A stretch of DNA of 64,000 nucleotides from contig OV277863.1 of assembly GCA_922989275.2 (NCBI GenBank), forward strand, positions 48,342,999 through 48,406,998, written 5' to 3'. The notes beneath the pieces are model-generated. The model saw only the letters and a list, made by a program, of their open reading frames with translations. It did no database searches and was not told the origin of the DNA. Origin of the DNA: Gari tellinella (taxonomy: Eukaryota; Mollusca; Bivalvia; Cardiida; Psammobiidae). A program made the translations under genes and the position numbers. Positions 61,890 to 64,000 of the stretch are shown one piece after another (within the stretch, counting starts at the first letter, position 1; every line of letters begins with the position of its first letter).

Positions 61890-61985
61890 TGTTGCTAAGA
61901 ATATTTACGTCCACTTGAAGGCTTATATTGATGCATTCTCCCATGCAATGCGGCCCTGTTCAACACCGGCTCACTTTCGTTGGGA
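61890..61985 (+). repeat. Dispersed repeat shared with 46594-46705
   Basis: GCTAAGAATATTTACGTCCA, CTTGAAGG, GATGCATTCTCCCATGCAAT, GCGGCCCTGTTCAACACC, TTTCGTTGGGAAGTC align in order with the other copy (inverse strand), about 75-80 percent by eye. Confidence 0.6.
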
Positions 61986-62014
61986 AGTCAAAACCACCGA
62001 GGATTGTTTAGGCT

Positions 62015-62090
62015 GGCGACAGCTTAAAGCAGGGAGAAATTAAGGCATAGGCGCCTACATGAGCGTTCTGCTTTACTGTTACTCTGTTTT
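62015..62090. repeat. Type II core without ends
   Basis: GACAGCTTAAAGCAGGGAGA facing GCTTTACTGTTACTCTGTTTTAA; apex TAGGCGCCTA. The right side is cut by the B element starting at 62089. Confidence 0.5.
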
Positions 62091-62326
62091 AACTCTTTCA
62101 CTGCCAACGGTGCCAAAGGGCGATTTTGCAAACAGTTTGGATCCTGATCAGACGCCGCGTGACGCGGCGTCTGCTCAGGATCCAAACTGTTTGACACTAG
62201 TATCGACATTTCCTCAATCATACAGCCTTAAATCTGATTTTAAAAATACTGCAGACGACACTTCCAATGCAGACGATAGTTTGGCGGTAAGAGGCAAACG
62301 ATAAAACTTGACAGTGAAAGAGTTAA
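62089..62326 (-). mobile_element. Family B4 MITE, best copy
   Basis: TTAACTCTTTCACTGCCAAC to TGACAGTGAAAGAGTTAA. TIR about 15 bp. Core at 62129-62193 (GGATCCTGATCAGACGCCGC, apex GTGAC) with one mismatch. CTGCAGACGACACTTCC and ATGCAGACGATAGT follow. Confidence 0.88.
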
Positions 62327-62334
62327 ACGGTAAA

Positions 62335-62355
62335 GTTCTGTTCTGTTCTGTTCTG
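62335..62355. repeat. (GTTCT)4 microsatellite
   Basis: Four pentamer units just after the B4 element. Confidence 0.8.
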
Positions 62356-62632
62356 ACTAGTTAGAGTTGTTGTTGTATTTCAATATGTTGCAAAAAAGGA
62401 GATATAGTGGAGACACTGATGTCAGAGGCTCCATGTCCAACTCTGGGTTCAATGGTCGAGATTGTCTTCATTTGCATATTGCAAACATGAGCAAACAAAC
62501 AGAATCAGCTGTTCCAAATTTATGTTTTTATTCAGGTGCAATAACAATGATTTATAACTGCATTACGAAATTGAATTTTGTTTTGGATATTACATTAAAA
62601 TTGATGAAATAAATGAAACAGTTACGAGTGTG

Positions 62633-62817
62633 TTAACCCAGTAACATATAGTGATTAGTATACGCATCATGTACAAGCAGGGCCCACGTTTTTATCCTTT
62701 GCAAATCGGATAAGATGTATTCTACAGCCAGCGGGGTCTGCATTGTTTGTCAACCCTTATTAGTCAAATATGGAGACTGGAATCGTCCATTTGAAGTTTC
62801 AGGGTTTAGTGAGTTAA
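62633..62817 (+). mobile_element. Family G MITE, decayed core
   Basis: TTAACCCAGTAACATATAG, TCAACCCTTATTAGTC, GAATCGTCCATTTGAAG, TTTCAGGGTTTAGTGAGTTAA. The core is reduced to GCAAATCGG ... GTCTGCATTGTTTG. Confidence 0.6.
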
Positions 62818-62869
62818 GCATACATTGAAAATATTATATATTACAAAGTTGTTTTTGTTACACGTGGTA

Positions 62870-62945
62870 CTTTAAAGCAGGGCAAACATTAAACTGAAAG
62901 TTTTATTAGAGCTTTCAGTTTTTGGGGCTATATTAGTCGGTGTCT
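62870..62945. repeat. Type II core fragment
   Basis: TTTAAAGCAGGGCAAACATT then AACTGAAAG...CTTTCAGTTTT; D-like, short. Confidence 0.45.
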
Positions 62946-63031
62946 GAAGGGAACAAGAGTTATGTCGATCTACACTGTTTCACGCCTTGCATAGACGAAA
63001 CAATACTGGGATGCTTACGGGTGACCAGATG

Positions 63032-63468
63032 TACAGCAAAACCCATATGTTACGACCACTAAATTCCGTTACTTATAAAGTGTTTAACTCTTTCCTCCCT
63101 GAAACTTTAAATGAACAATTTCAGTTTCGATTTTTGTGTAGTCCATTTCTGGCTTTTAAGAGTTGTTTTTTGTCATTTTTGGCATTACTGACAAACAGTG
63201 AATACCCTGATCAGAGGGCTCCGAAAGGAGCCCTCTGATCTGGGCCTTCACTGTTTGCACAGGACAAGAGAACTATTCACATGCACACTGTTTTAAAAGA
63301 CGCCTATATGCGGGATTAGGGTTCAAAGAGTTAAAGCAGGTGCATGGCTGCTTAAAGTAAGGTAAAAAATAAAACAGAAAGTTCCTTTAGGATTTAAGCT
63401 GCCATCTGTCCTTTATACAATCAATTAAGCGTTCGTTTTAGTGGTCGCAAAAGAGAGGTTTTACTGTA
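63032..63468 (+). mobile_element. Family D element split by an F element, one core arm lost
   Basis: Left TIR TA-CAGCAAAACCCATATG, CGACCACTAAATTCC at 63032-63082. After the F insertion come GGCTGCTTAAAGTAAGG, CAGAAAGTTCCTTTAG, then GATTTAAGCTGCCATC with nearly all of the second arm missing, and right TIR GTCGCAAAAGAGAGGTTTTACTG-TA. Confidence 0.78.
63083..63334 (+). mobile_element. Family F MITE nested in a D element
   Basis: TTAACTCTTTCCTCCCTG to GGGTTCAAAGAGTTAA. Core at 63192-63257 (GATCAGAGGGCTCCGAAAGG), perfect in the inner 40 bp. The flanks match the F copy at 33280 closely. Confidence 0.9.
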
Positions 63469-63697
63469 TAGAGTATACCAGACATTGATAGAAGTACTAC
63501 GGTTGATTTAGATATATTCTGTTTGCAATGAAGATCTATCCAGGAATAACATTAAAGTGTTTTCACCTGCTAAATAAGTTGTTATGTTGATTCTTTCATT
63601 TCTGTGGAGATTTACTGAAAGTAATTGTGGGTAAATTAACTCTGATACTTGTTGCAGAGAACATGTTATGCAGGCGACAATAACAAAACATTCTGTT

Positions 63698-64000
63698 AAT
63701 CCTTTCGTCACCAGTATAACGATATAACACGATCACTGCAGTAATGTCGTCTTCTTCAAGTGTTCGTCTCCTTTTATTTGAGCCGTGTCATTTGAAAACC
63801 TGACTTATTGCATTGCAAACAGTCAGTGTATATCAAAGCATTGACACCCACATGCATCTAAAGAATTTTATTTAGAGCTCTGTACATGAATTTTTACGGT
63901 TTTTCTCAGTGTATACCAAACTCAGATACAGAGCTTGTGATTACAACGGTGCTTGGTCTGTGCAATGTTACACTGCAATAAGGCTGGTTTTGTCATGGCA
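63698..64000 (+). mobile_element. Partial M-type element cut by the window end
   Basis: TTAATCCTTTCGTCACCAG at 63698, AATGTCGTCTTCTTC, TTGCAAACAGTCAG, and at 63960 TGCAATGTTACACTGC, AATAAGGCTGGTTTTGTCAT as in the right inner repeat of the M copy at 33839. The right end lies outside. Confidence 0.5.

Noticed and set aside
257..63334. CRISPR array from regularly recurring repeats
   Set aside because: Repeats are palindromic, widely spaced, carry TIRs and target duplications, and lie in eukaryotic-type DNA; there is no spacer pattern or cas gene.

Overview
This window looks like repeat-dense intergenic or intronic DNA from an animal nuclear genome. It is AT-rich, has no operon-like gene packing, and no ORF of convincing length apart from one retroelement fragment. 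Several repeats are of kinds I associate with bivalve molluscs: a tandem unit ending in an AGCTCACC...GGTGAGCT hairpin, a CTTGACCTTGACC-type repeat, and MITE termini reading CCCGTTTCATAAAACTTCG. My best guess is a bivalve, possibly a dreissenid, but the species is not established from the sequence.

The dominant content is short non-autonomous DNA elements (about 200-350 bp), each with terminal inverted repeats (TIRs) around a central near-perfect palindrome of about 65-75 bp. The family letters below are mine. TA-flanked (Tc1/mariner-like) families: A (TIR CAGTGGAGAA, about 30 copies, 15 of them very similar), D (CAGTAAAACCTC), E (CAGTGCTCCCTC), J (CAGTCGAAACTCG). TTAA-flanked (piggyBac-like) families: B (TTAACCCTTTCACTGCC and variants), C (TTAACCCTTTACCTGATAGC), F (TTAACCCTTTCCTCCC), G, K (TTAACCCATTTGCGCCC), L (TTAACTCTTTGCATGCT), M. 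H is a pure palindrome family. The palindromic cores fall into two main classes that cut across the TIR classes. Core I (CAAACAG...CTGTTTG, usually with GATCAGACGCC inside) is in A, B, E, F, G, K and L. Core II (CTTAAAGCAGG...CCTGCTTTAAG) is in C, D and a third terminus type near 50.6 kb.

Layout. 0-3.5 kb: a TIR composite element, an old A copy, and a three-copy tandem repeat of about 360-377 bp. 3.5-9.3 kb: C, D, B and a cluster of A copies. 9.5-18 kb: A copies inserted in A copies, B in A, an E/B pair, a purine tract and a CCCGTTTCATAAAAC MITE. 18-20 kb: a possible 2 kb inverted-repeat-bounded segment holding two smaller elements. 20-34 kb: mostly B, L, F and G elements, a long palindrome at 22.4 kb, and a tandem repeat interrupted by a B element. 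34-37.3 kb: E elements, poly(G)-containing repeats and one possible splice-flanked exon. 37.3-45.2 kb: A, E and C elements, C nested in B, a tRNA-like SINE, a perfect H palindrome, a 428-bp inverted repeat and a molluscan-type tandem repeat. 45.7-46.4 kb: 3' end of a non-LTR retrotransposon reverse transcriptase. 48.2-50.3 kb: low-complexity AT-rich DNA with a recurring 12-mer CCTTGATGTAAC in both orientations. 50.5-64 kb: more A-M elements, a pyrimidine microsatellite of about 630 bp, and F nested in D near the end.

No host protein-coding gene can be supported. Most short ORFs are translations of the palindromic cores, which stay open on both strands and yield peptides such as NSLDPDQTP or VWSQIRRRVTRRLI.
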